Of a stretch of DNA of 64,000 bases, positions 26,346-35,992 are shown in pieces. Source of the stretch: Hwangdonia lutea (GTDB lineage: Bacteria; Bacteroidota; Bacteroidia; Flavobacteriales; Flavobacteriaceae). The notes beneath the pieces are model-generated. The model was given only the letters and a program-made list of their open reading frames with translations, made no database searches and was not told where the DNA came from. The position numbers and the translations under genes were made by a program. The stretch covers positions 1,708,501 through 1,772,500 of the forward strand of contig NZ_CP136521.1 in the NCBI RefSeq assembly GCF_032814565.1. Reading direction: 5' to 3'. How positions within the stretch are numbered: position 1 is the stretch's first letter; every line of letters begins with the position of its first letter.

Positions 26346-27287
26346 CTACATTATAAATTGAGAACTAATGGATTTATTATGATGCACTTTATGCATTACG
26401 TTTGCAAATAAATCGGCACAGGTTAACACTCTTACTTTATCACTTTTTTGTGTTAAGGGAATTGAATCTGTTACAATTAGTTCTTCTAATTTTGAATTTT
26501 CTATTTTATTATAAGCATTACCAGATAAAATTGGATGCGTACAAATGGCTCTTACGCTTAAAGCGCCACGTTCCATCATTAAATCTGCTGCTTTGGTTAG
26601 CGTGCCTGCTGTATCTACCATATCGTCAACCAATACTACATTTTTGCCTTCTACATTTCCAATGAGTTCCATATGGGAAATTACATTGGCTTTTGCGCGT
26701 TGTTTATAGCATATAACCACATCGCTTTCTAAAGCTTTTGAATAAGCATAAGCTCTTTTTGAGCCGCCCATATCTGGCGAAGCAATGGTTAGGTTCGGCA
26801 GGTTTAAGCTTTTTAAATAAGGCAGAAAAATGGTAGATGCAAATAAATGATCTACAGGTTTTTCAAAAAAGCCTTGAATTTGATCGGCGTGCAAATCCAT
26901 GGTTATAATTCTAGTAGCACCAGCAGCTTCAAGCATTTTAGCTATTAATTTTGCCGCAATTGGCACTCTGGGTTTATCTTTTCTATCTTGTCTTGCCCAT
27001 CCAAAATATGGCATTACTGCTGTAATGTGTCTCGCCGATGCGCGTTTTGCAGCGTCAATCATTAACAACAATTCCATTAAATTTTCAGAACTCGGATTGG
27101 TAGATCCTATAATGAAAATTCGTGTTCCCCTAATGGATTCCTCATAAGAAGGTTGAAACTCGCCATCGCTGTAAGTTGAGGTAATTACATTTCCTAAACT
27201 TGTGCCATAGGCTGCGGCAATATTTTTAGCAAGTTCCGTGCTTTGTGAACAGGTAAAAATTTTAGCTTCGGTAATAGCGTCGGGCAT
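26346..27287 (-). CDS. prs: Ribose-phosphate pyrophosphokinase
   Basis: A 313-aa enzyme that makes PRPP from ribose-5-phosphate and ATP for purine, pyrimidine, His and Trp synthesis. The TYSDGEFQPSYEES loop, the catalytic region PYFGWARQDRKDKPR, the metal site MDLHADQIQGFF and the PRPP-binding VVLVDDMVDTAGTLTKA motif are present. Length is normal. It heads the prs-rplY unit, with a possible -7 box at 27341-27348. Confidence 0.98.
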   Translation of the reverse strand: MPDAITEAKIFTCSQSTELAKNIAAAYGTSLGNVITSTYSDGEFQPSYEESIRGTRIFIIGSTNPSSENLMELLLMIDAAKRASARHITAVMPYFGWARQDRKDKPRVPIAAKLIAKMLEAAGATRIITMDLHADQIQGFFEKPVDHLFASTIFLPYLKSLNLPNLTIASPDMGGSKRAYAYSKALESDVVICYKQRAKANVISHMELIGNVEGKNVVLVDDMVDTAGTLTKAADLMMERGALSVRAICTHPILSGNAYNKIENSKLEELIVTDSIPLTQKSDKVRVLTCADLFANVMHKVHHNKSISSQFIM

Positions 27288-27340
27288 GATTAACTTATTG
27301 TTTTTTAGTGCAAAAGCAGCACATTATTTTTAACGAGGTG

Positions 27341-27348
27341 CAAATTTA
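27341..27348 (-). promoter_or_regulatory. Candidate -7 box for prs
   Basis: TAAATTTG on the - strand, about 55 bp before the prs ATG, matches TAnnTTTG. No clear -33 element. Confidence 0.4.
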
Positions 27349-27413
27349 TGCATTTATTTTAACCTAAAAAGTATATTGTTGAGTATTTTTATGAATAATA
27401 TGGAAAATATATA

Positions 27414-27421
27414 TATTTTTG
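27414..27421 (+). promoter_or_regulatory. Candidate -7 box for tRNA-Leu
   Basis: TATTTTTG, 10 bp before the mature tRNA 5' end, matches TAnnTTTG; the spacing fits a transcript starting just upstream of the tRNA. Confidence 0.5.
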
Positions 27422-27431
27422 CGGTCTAATT

Positions 27432-27513
27432 GCTCAAGTGGCGGAATTGGTAGACGCGCTGGATTCAAAATCCAGTTCTTTCGAGAGTGTGGGTTCGATT
27501 CCCACCTTGAGTA
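27432..27513 (+). tRNA. tRNA-Leu (anticodon CAA)
   Basis: An 82-nt tRNA. The acceptor stem is GCTCAAG / CTTGAGT (first pair G-U) with discriminator A. The D loop contains GGAATTGGTAGAC. The anticodon stem is CTGGA / TCCAG around TTCAAAA (anticodon CAA, codon UUG). A short variable arm and the T arm GTGGG-TTCGATT-CCCAC follow. CCA is not encoded. A terminator follows. Confidence 0.97.
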
Positions 27514-27522
27514 CTTTTAAAG

Positions 27523-27558
27523 CCTGTTAAACGATTGTTTAGCAGGTTTTTGTTTTTT
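27523..27558 (+). terminator. Intrinsic terminator of tRNA-Leu
   Basis: CCTGTTAAAC pairs with GTTTAGCAGG (one mismatch) around a 4-nt loop, followed by TTTTTGTTTTTT. Confidence 0.88.
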
Positions 27559-27592
27559 AAATAGTTAAAAAACTAAGCGTAAGATTAAATGA

Positions 27593-28504
27593 CTATTTAG
27601 AAATTGATAAGTAAACCTTTTGATTTTGTTTCAGTTCTATCGCACTTTCAAAAAACACAGCATCACCGTTCAAATTGGCTTCAATCAAATAACAATAGCC
27701 TTTAAAGTAGCTTTGTATAACCGACGCTTTCAAATCAGATTTATCCACCACTTTCAGTTGATGTGCGTAAACAAAGTCATCGTTTATAATATTAAATTCA
27801 TCGAAAAAAGAAGCAATTAATTTATTTTGAGGCGTTTTGTACAACTGTTGTGGCGTATCGTTTTCCATTATGCTAGTTGCGTGCAAAACAATCATACGGT
27901 TCGAAAAAGGCAATACATCATCTTTATCGTGGGTGGCCACAATGCAAGCGATGTTTTTTTCTTTTAAATATTTAAACAAGCTTCGGCGTAAAGACTGCTT
28001 TTTAAAATTATCAATGTGGCTAAAGGGCTCATCCAGCAAAATAATTTCGGGTTGTTTTGCAATAGCTCTTGCTAAAGCGACGCGTTGTTTTTGGCCACCG
28101 CTTAACTCTTTAACCAAAATGTTTTTAAATGCTTTTAATTCAACAACCTCTAAAAGCTCATCAATACGATTTTGTTTTTCTTTGGGGTAAAAATTAGAAA
28201 GAAAAGCGCCAATGTTTTCGGAAACGGTAATAAACGGCATTAAATCGAATTCTTGCGCCACATATTTCATGTATTCGGGACCAATAACAAGATTGTACTT
28301 TGGACCTAGAATTTCTTCGTCTTTCCAAAAAATTTGCCCATCGTTTAAATCGTAAGTGCCGTACAACAACTTTAAAAGGGTACTTTTGCCCGAACCACTT
28401 TCGCCAATAATTGAAACGTGTTCGCCGGCGATTACTTTAAAAGAAAGGTCTTTTAAAATGGGTGTTTTTTTATATGAAAATGTTATGTTTTTAACTTGAA
28501 GCAT
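27593..28504 (-). CDS. ABC transporter ATP-binding protein
   Basis: A 303-aa ATPase. Walker A GESGSGKST (about residue 36), signature LSGGQKQRVALARA, Walker B IILLDEP and switch His (ATHDKDD) are complete, so it should hydrolyse ATP. About 75 residues follow the core, a length seen in PotA/FbpC-like importers with a C-terminal regulatory domain. No permease or binding protein lies nearby, so the substrate is open. A TATTTTTG -7 box ends only about 5 bp from the ATG, so the mRNA may be nearly leaderless. Confidence 0.92.
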   Translation of the reverse strand: MLQVKNITFSYKKTPILKDLSFKVIAGEHVSIIGESGSGKSTLLKLLYGTYDLNDGQIFWKDEEILGPKYNLVIGPEYMKYVAQEFDLMPFITVSENIGAFLSNFYPKEKQNRIDELLEVVELKAFKNILVKELSGGQKQRVALARAIAKQPEIILLDEPFSHIDNFKKQSLRRSLFKYLKEKNIACIVATHDKDDVLPFSNRMIVLHATSIMENDTPQQLYKTPQNKLIASFFDEFNIINDDFVYAHQLKVVDKSDLKASVIQSYFKGYCYLIEANLNGDAVFFESAIELKQNQKVYLSISK

Positions 28505-28508
28505 AGCG

Positions 28509-28516
28509 CAAAAATA
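28509..28516 (-). promoter_or_regulatory. Candidate -7 box very close to the ABC gene start
   Basis: TATTTTTG on the - strand ends 5 bp before the ATG. If used, transcription would start at or next to the first codon. Confidence 0.35.
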
Positions 28517-28603
28517 ACATAAAAACCGTTCTTCTTTTACGAAAAACGGTTTTTGATTAACTTTAAATTAAGGCGCTTCAACTGCGCTCAGTGTGAACTC
28601 AAA

Positions 28604-30760
28604 TTAGCCCTTTATTTTTTCCTTGGTTTTACTCGGTAACACATCAAACCCCATATTGTAAAGCGTGAAGCCAAAAATGTCGGCATACTGCTCAATGGTT
28701 TTACTAACCGGAGTTCCGGCGCCATGGCCGGCATCGGTTTCAATACGAATTAAAGTTGGGTTTGTTCCCGCTTGTTTGCTTTGTAATTCGGCTGCAAATT
28801 TGAAGCTGTGCGCCGGCACCACCCTGTCGTCATGATCGCCAGTGGTTATTAAAGTTGCTGGGTATTCTACGCCTTCTTTTACGTTATGTAATGGGGAGTA
28901 ACCTTTAAGATATTCAAACATGTCTTTGCTTTGCTCGGCTGTTCCGTAATCGTATGCCCAACCCGCTCCAGCTGTAAAAGTATGGTAGCGCAGCATATCT
29001 AAAACACCAACGGCGGGCAATGCGACTTTGGCCAAATCCGGACGCTGAGTCATAACAGCACCAACCAATAAACCACCATTTGATCCGCCACGGATAGCTA
29101 AATAATCAGATGAGGTGTAGTTGTTCTCAATTAAGTATTCACCTGCTGCTATAAAATCGTCAAATACATTTTGCTTTTTCATTTGCGTACCCGCATTGTG
29201 CCAAATTTTACCGTATTCGCCACCACCACGTAAATTAGGAACAGCAAGTATACCGCCTTGTTCCATCCAAACTGCATTGGCAATACTAAACGAGGGTGTT
29301 AGGCTAATGTTAAATCCGCCATAGCCATATAAAATGGTTGGATTTTTTCCGTTGATAACCAGGTTTTTATGATGCGTAATCATCATGGGTATTTTGGTGC
29401 CATCCTTTGAGGTATAAAACACTTGGTTGGAAACATAATCATTACTGTCAAACGCAATAGACGGTTTCCAATACGATTTGGTTTCTCCGGTTTCTGGATT
29501 GAATTTATAAAGGCTGGAAGGCGTGTTGTAATTGGTAAATGAGAAATATAATTCCTTATCCTTCTTTTTGCCTCCAAAACCGCTTACAGTACCTAAACCG
29601 GGCAGCTCAACATCTCTTATTAATACGCCATTATAATCGTATTGTTTTACTTGAGAAAGTGCATCAACCATATACTTGGCAAAGAAAAAACCACCTCCCG
29701 TTGAAGGGTTTAAAACGTTTTCGGTTTCAGCGATAAAATCCTCCCAATGTTCTGGGGTTGGATTAGAAGCATCAACCGTTACTATTTTTTTGTTTGGTGC
29801 GTTTAGGTTGGTTACCAAAAACAGTTTGCTACCTTCGTTTTCTATAATATATGTGTCGCTGTCGGTATGGTCTAAAATGGTAACAAGCTTACTTTTAGGA
29901 TTGGATAAATCTTTTATAAACAGCTTGTTGCCCGATGTAGAAACTTTAGCCGAAATAATTAAAAAGCGGTTATCTTCGGTTACGCTACCCGAAATATACC
30001 TGTGCTTTTCTTCAGGTTTGCCACCAAAAACCAAAACGTCATCTTTTTGAGGGCTTCCTAATTTATGGTAATATAATTTGTGCTGATCGGTTTTTGCCGA
30101 AAGTTCGCTACCCTCCGGTTTATCGTAACTGGAATAGTAAAACCCTTCGTTTTTATACCAAGAAATACCGCTGAATTTTACATCTTTAAGGGTGTCTTCA
30201 ACAACCTCTCGTGTTTCAGGATCCATAACAATTATCTTTCGCCAATCGCTACCACCTTCAGAGATGGAATACGCCAACATATCGCTGTCTTTTGAAAAGC
30301 TAAGACCACCACCTAACGAAATGGTGCCGTCTTTAGAAAAGGTATTCGGGTCTAAAAACACTTCGGCTTCTTCATTGCCTTTTTTTCTGTAATAAACATT
30401 TTGATTCTGTAAACCATTATTTTTTGAAAAATACGTGTATTCGCCTTCAATAAACGGAGCTCCTATTTTTTCGTAATTCCATAGTTCAGATAAACGATTT
30501 TTGAGTTCGTCTCTAAACGGAATATGATCTAAATACGCATAAGTGCTTTGGTTTTGCGTTTTTACCCATGCTTCGGTTTCCGCGCTTCTATCGTCTTCTA
30601 GCCAGCGGTACGGGTCTTTAACCTCTACGCCAAAGTATGTGTCAACGGTGTCTACCGTTTTTGTTTCAGGATAATTCACAACTACATTTTTTTCTTCTTT
30701 TCCATTTTTACAACTTACAGTAAGTGTAAGTGCGCAAATAATAACTAATATTTTTTTCAT
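28604..30760 (-). CDS. Prolyl oligopeptidase family S9 lipoprotein
   Basis: A 718-aa serine peptidase that cuts short peptides after proline. The N-terminal beta-propeller covers about residues 75-440 and the C-terminal alpha/beta-hydrolase domain about 445-715. The nucleophile lies in RGGSNGGLL, the acid in DHDDRVVP and the His in DAGHGAG. ATG 30760 was chosen because it opens a lipoprotein signal ([14 protein letters not shown]); the frame extends upstream to 30799 without good reason. Unlike cytosolic homologues it should be anchored in the periplasm or at the outer membrane. Confidence 0.95.
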   Translation of the reverse strand: MKKILVIICALTLTVSCKNGKEEKNVVVNYPETKTVDTVDTYFGVEVKDPYRWLEDDRSAETEAWVKTQNQSTYAYLDHIPFRDELKNRLSELWNYEKIGAPFIEGEYTYFSKNNGLQNQNVYYRKKGNEEAEVFLDPNTFSKDGTISLGGGLSFSKDSDMLAYSISEGGSDWRKIIVMDPETREVVEDTLKDVKFSGISWYKNEGFYYSSYDKPEGSELSAKTDQHKLYYHKLGSPQKDDVLVFGGKPEEKHRYISGSVTEDNRFLIISAKVSTSGNKLFIKDLSNPKSKLVTILDHTDSDTYIIENEGSKLFLVTNLNAPNKKIVTVDASNPTPEHWEDFIAETENVLNPSTGGGFFFAKYMVDALSQVKQYDYNGVLIRDVELPGLGTVSGFGGKKKDKELYFSFTNYNTPSSLYKFNPETGETKSYWKPSIAFDSNDYVSNQVFYTSKDGTKIPMMITHHKNLVINGKNPTILYGYGGFNISLTPSFSIANAVWMEQGGILAVPNLRGGGEYGKIWHNAGTQMKKQNVFDDFIAAGEYLIENNYTSSDYLAIRGGSNGGLLVGAVMTQRPDLAKVALPAVGVLDMLRYHTFTAGAGWAYDYGTAEQSKDMFEYLKGYSPLHNVKEGVEYPATLITTGDHDDRVVPAHSFKFAAELQSKQAGTNPTLIRIETDAGHGAGTPVSKTIEQYADIFGFTLYNMGFDVLPSKTKEKIKG

Positions 30761-30781
30761 GATTGATAAATAATTAATCTC

Positions 30782-30789
30782 CAAAAATA
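30782..30789 (-). promoter_or_regulatory. Candidate -7 box for the S9 peptidase
   Basis: TATTTTTG on the - strand, about 22 bp before ATG 30760. It supports the later start, since the longer frame would begin upstream of it. Confidence 0.4.
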
Positions 30790-30823
30790 AGCAAAACAAA
30801 CCAAAGTTTATGGCTACTTGTTA

Positions 30824-30831
30824 TATATTTG
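30824..30831 (+). promoter_or_regulatory. Candidate -7 box for the M28 peptidase
   Basis: TATATTTG matches TAnnTTTG, 23 bp before ATG 30854. Confidence 0.45.
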
Positions 30832-30853
30832 AAGCTATAAAAAAAGAGTGATT

Positions 30854-31810
30854 ATGAAAAAGGTTTTACTGTGTTTATTGATTGGCGTTTTAAGCGTAAG
30901 CGTGTTTTCACAGGCTGAAATAACAGAAAAGGAATTAAAAGACCACATGTTGTTTTTAACATCTGAAAAAAATGCAGGTCGATATCCCGGAGGAAAAGCT
31001 AATAGGCGTGTTGTTAAATATTTAAAAAAGGAGTTTAAGAATATAGGTGTTAAGCATTTTGATATGGGGTATAAACAAACCTTTAATGCGACTTTAAGGG
31101 TTGAAAAAGGCATAGATAAAAAACCTGTTGTAAAAACCTGTAATGTAGTTGGTTTTATTGAAGGCAACGATGTTGCGCTTAAAAATGAATATATTGTTTT
31201 GGGCGCACACTACGATCATTTGGGTTTGGGCGGGCCATCATCAAAATCCGATAAAAAACATACCATTCATTACGGTGCCGATGATAATGCCAGCGGTACC
31301 GCAGCCTTATTGGAAATAGCCGAAAAAATAGCAAGTCAAAAACATCTTTTAAAACGCAGTATTATATTTATTGCTTTTGGTGCCGAAGAACAAGGGTTGT
31401 TAGGGAGCAAGTATTTTGTTGATAATCCTTTAGTGCCGTTATCTCAAATTAAATTAATGATTAATATGGATATGGTTGGCAGAATGAATAAAGAAAAGCA
31501 CGTTTATATGGGCGGTGCGGGTACATTTCCAGATGGTGTTGATTTTATGCAAACCTTGGGCAAATCGTTAAATTTAACACCCATTGTGCATGCCGGTTCT
31601 GTGGGCGGATCCGATCATGTATCGTTTTACAAAAAAGGTATTTCGGTTTTAGGGATGCATACGGGTGGACACCCGCAATATCATAAACCAGAAGATACGA
31701 TTGATTTAATAAATTTTGAAGGGCAAAAACAGGTTGCCGATTATATTTTCAAAACGATTATGAAGCTTGCCACGACAGATTATAACATGGTGTTTATTAA
31801 GCAAGATTAA
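30854..31810 (+). CDS. Secreted M28 family metallopeptidase
   Basis: A 318-aa zinc aminopeptidase-type protein with a signal peptide (LLIGVLSVSVFSQ). Metal and catalytic residues are visible in order: GAHYDHLG (His), GADDNASGTAALLE (bridging Asp), FGAEEQGLLGS (Glu pair), NMDMVGRM (Asp) and HTGGHPQYHKPEDT (His). The start was set at ATG 30854 rather than an in-frame GTG at 30848. It is divergent from the S9 peptidase and ends 5 bp from the convergent MG2/plug gene. It probably trims peptides in the periplasm or outside the cell. Confidence 0.95.
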   Translation: MKKVLLCLLIGVLSVSVFSQAEITEKELKDHMLFLTSEKNAGRYPGGKANRRVVKYLKKEFKNIGVKHFDMGYKQTFNATLRVEKGIDKKPVVKTCNVVGFIEGNDVALKNEYIVLGAHYDHLGLGGPSSKSDKKHTIHYGADDNASGTAALLEIAEKIASQKHLLKRSIIFIAFGAEEQGLLGSKYFVDNPLVPLSQIKLMINMDMVGRMNKEKHVYMGGAGTFPDGVDFMQTLGKSLNLTPIVHAGSVGGSDHVSFYKKGISVLGMHTGGHPQYHKPEDTIDLINFEGQKQVADYIFKTIMKLATTDYNMVFIKQD

Positions 31811-31814
31811 AAAA

Positions 31815-34214
31815 CTATTCAGTTAACTTAACATCAAAATAAGCTTCAGCTCTAAAAGGTGTTCCATTGGATGCAATACCTTCTAACAAAACCTTATAGG
31901 TTGCCGATTTATGAGCTGTTTTAAATGCAATTTTAGCCGAATTGGATTGTTCTAATTTTAAATCAGGATTCCAATAGAGTGTTGTTGAATCGTTTTCATC
32001 TTGATTAAATGCTCTAGCTTGGTAATAGCCAGGGCGATAAAAGCTAATAATTCCATTCCTTTCATTTTCTTCATCATTTTCTTCTGAACCGTCTATAGTG
32101 TAAACGGCTACAATACCGTTGCCACCTCTTGATCCATAAATTGAAGCTCCACTAGATTGAATAATATCAATGAAGTCTATACTAAAAATTGGTATTGAGG
32201 TAATCATTTCAAGATCTGTAGGAAAACCGTCAAGCAAAAATAACGGTAGATTATTTCCTATTAAAGAGTTTCTTCCTCTTAATATTATATTATCTCCTAT
32301 TACATGTACTCCTGGGAACAAGCCTTGTAAAGCTTGAATTGGATTTCTAGCTGATGGCGAAATTCGTAAATCTTTAAAATCTAAAGTATGCGAAGGAGTT
32401 GTATATAATGTTAATTTTCTTTTTTTTGCAAACCTGTCTAAACGTTTTTTTTCAGCAGTTACCTTTACTGGGTCTAACTTAATTTCTCCTTCTTGAGAGG
32501 TAAATTCAGTATTTCTATTTAATTTAGACTTTAAAAGCACATTGCCTTTCGTTGTGTTTTTTTCGGAAATTAGATTTGTTTTTACTAGTGGCGGACTAAA
32601 TGAGTCCAACTCAATAGTAAAAGGGCCCTTGTATTTTTGAGAACTTAAATTTTTCGCTTTAAGCGCAACAAAAGTTCGTTCTTCAAAATTAAGATTACTA
32701 AAATTAAAACGCCCTAAACTATCTGTTATAGCTTGATCGCGCCCAAGCTCTTTACTGTTTTTATATGTAAGAGTGACATTGGCTTTTACAGGTTTGTTTT
32801 TATTCTTTTTTTGCCTAACTACGCCGCTAAGGTTAAAACCAGATTCGGGCAAAAAAGTTAATTCATTATTGGTATTATTATCTTTAAATAAATATTGATT
32901 GTCATCCTGAGCGATTAATATCTGTTGTACTGTTTTTTTTCTCAACGAATCATTATCAAAATTATCACCAAATTGCCCGATATTGTCTTTTATTTCAGAG
33001 TTTAAGAGTAAATACGATGTAATATCTAAATCTGGAACACCGTTTATTACGGGATTCACTTCGGTAACGGCAACAGATATGTTTGCCTTTAGGTTTTCTT
33101 CAAATAAGGAATCAAAATTAATTTCAATTTCAGCCAGCTCATTCTCTTCATAAGTTTTTTTTGAGGGTGTAATCGTTATTTTTTGCTCTAAATCACGAGT
33201 GTCTATAAAGGCCAGTTCTTCACTTAAAACCGAGCCGTTTTTATTTAAAAGTTGGAATTGAATTAAGCCGTATTCCAAATCGGATATTGGCAAATCAATG
33301 GCCGCTTTGGGGTTTTTGCCATTTAATTCGGCACGACAAACCATTTCGCCTTTTTGCTTTCCTATTAACTCTAGGTTATTTATGCCGTTAACCAAGGATG
33401 AAAAAACATTGACTCTGTAGCCATGGTGCGTTTCATCAACCCTAATTGTGGTGCCATGGTTTTTAACCGGTGGCAAAGGATAGGCGTGTTTTACGCCATT
33501 ACGGGAAACGATTGCCTTATAAGTTCTGCCATTTTCGGGTATAAACTGGAAACTACCCAGTCCGAATTTAGAGGTTTTAAAATGAAGGATTTTAGTATTG
33601 GTGTCGTCTATAATATCACCGTTTATTTGCATGCCTTTTTCCGGGGGATTTGTTGCTTTTACTACAATCCTATTTAAAAAGCCACCAACCATGTTACCAC
33701 CTTCTGGGGAAAAATCGATCTGGGGTTTTGTAGATGCTGTAGCTGTGTTAAAACCACGATGTGGCCTTAAAGTGTTCACATAAATTGTTTTTCTAAAAAA
33801 ACGGGCGTCATCAAAATTCCGCATAAAATTGGTATAGGCTCTTATGGTATATGCGCCGTGAGTTGCATTTTGGGGTAATTTAAAATCACCATGTCCTGCA
33901 CCTTCGTTTATCTTAATTGTTTCAGAGTCGATTATTATGTTGTTCGGGTCTATTAAATCAACGTAAACTACTTTGCTTAAAGTCTCGGGTGTATGGTTTA
34001 CGGCATCAACTAAGTATATTTTGTACCAGATGCTTTCACCTTGATTGTAAAATGTTTTATCAAAATGGATGTATATTTTTTCTTTTGAAATTGAAGCTGA
34101 TTTAGATTCAATATCAGCAAACAAAGTACTGTTATTCGAAGAAACAGGTTGTGATAATAAAATAAAAACCAGATTAATGCATATAGAGCTGAAGGACGTG
34201 AAGATTGGTTTCAT
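31815..34214 (-). CDS. MG2 / carboxypeptidase-regulatory / TonB-plug domain protein
   Basis: A 799-aa exported protein: signal peptide (1-27), an MG2 macroglobulin-like domain (HFDKTFYNQGESIWYKIYLVD near residue 50), further Ig-like domains, a CarboxypepD_reg-like domain (about 450-540), and a TonB-receptor plug-like domain (about 620-715; ALQGLFPGVHVIGDN, LFLLDGFPTD, GRGG-like turn GSRGGNGIVAVYT). There is no beta barrel, so it is not a receptor itself. Such proteins are frequent in Bacteroidota; function is unknown, with a surface-binding role as one guess. Confidence 0.85.
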   Translation of the reverse strand: MKPIFTSFSSICINLVFILLSQPVSSNNSTLFADIESKSASISKEKIYIHFDKTFYNQGESIWYKIYLVDAVNHTPETLSKVVYVDLIDPNNIIIDSETIKINEGAGHGDFKLPQNATHGAYTIRAYTNFMRNFDDARFFRKTIYVNTLRPHRGFNTATASTKPQIDFSPEGGNMVGGFLNRIVVKATNPPEKGMQINGDIIDDTNTKILHFKTSKFGLGSFQFIPENGRTYKAIVSRNGVKHAYPLPPVKNHGTTIRVDETHHGYRVNVFSSLVNGINNLELIGKQKGEMVCRAELNGKNPKAAIDLPISDLEYGLIQFQLLNKNGSVLSEELAFIDTRDLEQKITITPSKKTYEENELAEIEINFDSLFEENLKANISVAVTEVNPVINGVPDLDITSYLLLNSEIKDNIGQFGDNFDNDSLRKKTVQQILIAQDDNQYLFKDNNTNNELTFLPESGFNLSGVVRQKKNKNKPVKANVTLTYKNSKELGRDQAITDSLGRFNFSNLNFEERTFVALKAKNLSSQKYKGPFTIELDSFSPPLVKTNLISEKNTTKGNVLLKSKLNRNTEFTSQEGEIKLDPVKVTAEKKRLDRFAKKRKLTLYTTPSHTLDFKDLRISPSARNPIQALQGLFPGVHVIGDNIILRGRNSLIGNNLPLFLLDGFPTDLEMITSIPIFSIDFIDIIQSSGASIYGSRGGNGIVAVYTIDGSEENDEENERNGIISFYRPGYYQARAFNQDENDSTTLYWNPDLKLEQSNSAKIAFKTAHKSATYKVLLEGIASNGTPFRAEAYFDVKLTE

Positions 34215-34331
34215 TGAACGTGTTTTTTTGGCTTGGTTATAGTTATTGTACTACAAAAATCATTCCAAAAAAAATACGATGAAATGTTGATTTTTAATAC
34301 AACCACATGTAAATTTAGCGAAATAATTTGT

Positions 34332-34370
34332 AAAAAAAAAGCCCTTGTAATAATTACAAGGGCCTTTTTT
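34332..34370. terminator. Bidirectional intrinsic terminator after asd
   Basis: An 11-bp perfect stem (GCCCTTGTAAT / ATTACAAGGGC) is flanked by A9 on the left and T6 on the right, so it can work in both directions. It lies 27 bp after the asd stop (-). Confidence 0.88.
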
Positions 34371-34396
34371 AATACTAAAATCTTAAATTTAAAAAA

Positions 34397-35392
34397 CTAA
34401 ACCAGCTTATTTTCAACTAAATACTCAGCAATTTGAATGGTGTTGGTTGCAGCACCTTTGCGTAAGTTATCGGCAACAATCCACATGTTTAAAGTGTTGG
34501 GTTGCGTTTCGTCCCTTCTAAGTCTGCCCACAAAAACATCATCTTTGTCGTGCGCATAAATTGGCATCGGATACGTGTTGGTATCGGTGTTATCTTGTAA
34601 AACGATTCCAGGGGTTTCGTGTAGCATTTTACGAACATCGGATAAATCGAAATCTTTTTCAAACTCTACATTCACCGCTTCCGAGTGTCCACCAGAAGTT
34701 GGAATTCTAACCGCTGTAGCCGTTACTGAAAAGGTTTTGTCGTTAAATATTTTTTGAGGCTCGCGCGCCAATTTCATTTCTTCTTTGGTGTAACCGTTGT
34801 CTTCAAAAACATCGCAATGCGGCAAAGCATTTCTTCCGATAGGATACGGATAAGCCATTTCGCCATCAACACCAGCGATTTCGTTTTCCATTTGTTTTAC
34901 GGCTTTTACGCCCGTGCCGGAAACCGATTGATAGGTTGAAACCACAACACGTTTCATTTTATATGTTTTATGAAGCGGTGCCAATGCCATCACCATTTGA
35001 ATGGTAGAACAATTGGGGTTTGCAATAATTTTATCGGCTTTGGTTAACTCGTTGGCATTAATTTCTGGAACCACGAGTTTTTTGGTCGGATCCATTCTCC
35101 ATGCCGATGAGTTATCAATAACCGTAGTGCCTGCCTCTGCAAATTTTGGAGCCCATTCTAAAGAGGTTTCGCCCCCGGCAGAAAAAATAGCGATATCTGG
35201 TTTGGCTGCCACGGCTTCGGCTAAACCAATAACGGTGTACTCTTTATCTTTATATTTTAGTTTTTTGCCCACAGAACGTTCTGAGGCAACCAATAACAAT
35301 TCACTAACTGGAAAATTACGCTCTGCCAATACTTTTAGCATCACTTCGCCAACCATTCCTGTGGCGCCTACAACAGCTACTTTCATTTTCAT
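34397..35392 (-). CDS. asd: Aspartate-semialdehyde dehydrogenase
   Basis: A 331-aa enzyme that reduces aspartyl phosphate to aspartate semialdehyde for Lys/DAP, Thr and Met synthesis. The NADP motif VVGATGMVGEVML opens the protein, the catalytic Cys lies in IIANPNCSTIQM, and the substrate-binding RIPTSGGHSEAV segment with its His is present. Two ATGs (35392 and 35386) are possible; both give the same domain. A terminator precedes it on the mscL side. Confidence 0.97.
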   Translation of the reverse strand: MKMKVAVVGATGMVGEVMLKVLAERNFPVSELLLVASERSVGKKLKYKDKEYTVIGLAEAVAAKPDIAIFSAGGETSLEWAPKFAEAGTTVIDNSSAWRMDPTKKLVVPEINANELTKADKIIANPNCSTIQMVMALAPLHKTYKMKRVVVSTYQSVSGTGVKAVKQMENEIAGVDGEMAYPYPIGRNALPHCDVFEDNGYTKEEMKLAREPQKIFNDKTFSVTATAVRIPTSGGHSEAVNVEFEKDFDLSDVRKMLHETPGIVLQDNTDTNTYPMPIYAHDKDDVFVGRLRRDETQPNTLNMWIVADNLRKGAATNTIQIAEYLVENKLV

Positions 35393-35447
35393 TTTTTTAA
35401 ATAATTACTGCAGCAAAATTAAGTATTAATTCCATTCTAAAACATAT

Positions 35448-35482
35448 AAAAAGCCTTTGTTTACATAAAACAAAGGCTTTTT
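35448..35482 (-). terminator. Intrinsic terminator after mscL
   Basis: AAAAAGCCTTTGTTT pairs with AAACAAAGGCTTTTT (about 15 bp); on the - strand it ends in TTTTTATAT. It separates mscL from asd, although the A/T tracts let it act both ways. Confidence 0.88.
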
Positions 35483-35517
35483 GACAACAAATAACAAAAT
35501 GTTATATATTTAACATA

Positions 35518-35922
35518 TTATTGTTTTTTTAGCAAATCTCTAATATCGGCCAATAACTCTTCTTGCGTTGGGCCTTTAGGAGCTTCCGGAGCTGGCTCTT
35601 CTTTCTTCTTCATTTTATTAACACCTTTTACAACCATAAACATAACGAAGGCTACGATAATGAAATCGATAACATTGGTTAAAAAAGTACCGTATTCTAA
35701 AAACACTTCGCCAACGGTTTCGCCAGCATCGCTTACGGTGCCGTCTTGTAATTTATAGCGTAAATCTTTGAAGTCGGAATTGAAAATCAATCCAACCAAA
35801 GGCGAAACTATGCCTCCCGTAAAAGCGGTAACCACTTCTTTAAAGGCAGCACCCATTACAAAACCTACGGCAATGTCTATAAGGTTGCCCTTCATTGCAA
35901 ATTCTTTAAACTCTTTTAACAT
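35518..35922 (-). CDS. mscL: Large-conductance mechanosensitive channel
   Basis: A 134-aa inner-membrane channel that opens under membrane tension to release solutes in osmotic down-shock. The first helix and pore segment FAMKGNLIDIAVGFVMGAAF are highly characteristic, the second membrane helix is VIDFIIVAFVMFMVVKGVN, and the C-terminal cytoplasmic helix follows after a Pro/Glu-rich linker. Length is normal. Confidence 0.97.
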   Translation of the reverse strand: MLKEFKEFAMKGNLIDIAVGFVMGAAFKEVVTAFTGGIVSPLVGLIFNSDFKDLRYKLQDGTVSDAGETVGEVFLEYGTFLTNVIDFIIVAFVMFMVVKGVNKMKKKEEPAPEAPKGPTQEELLADIRDLLKKQ

Positions 35923-35992
35923 GATTATAAATTTTTAGTTAGTAGGTTACTAATTTAGTTAAAAAAATTAAATGTTAACAAATGTTAAAAAA

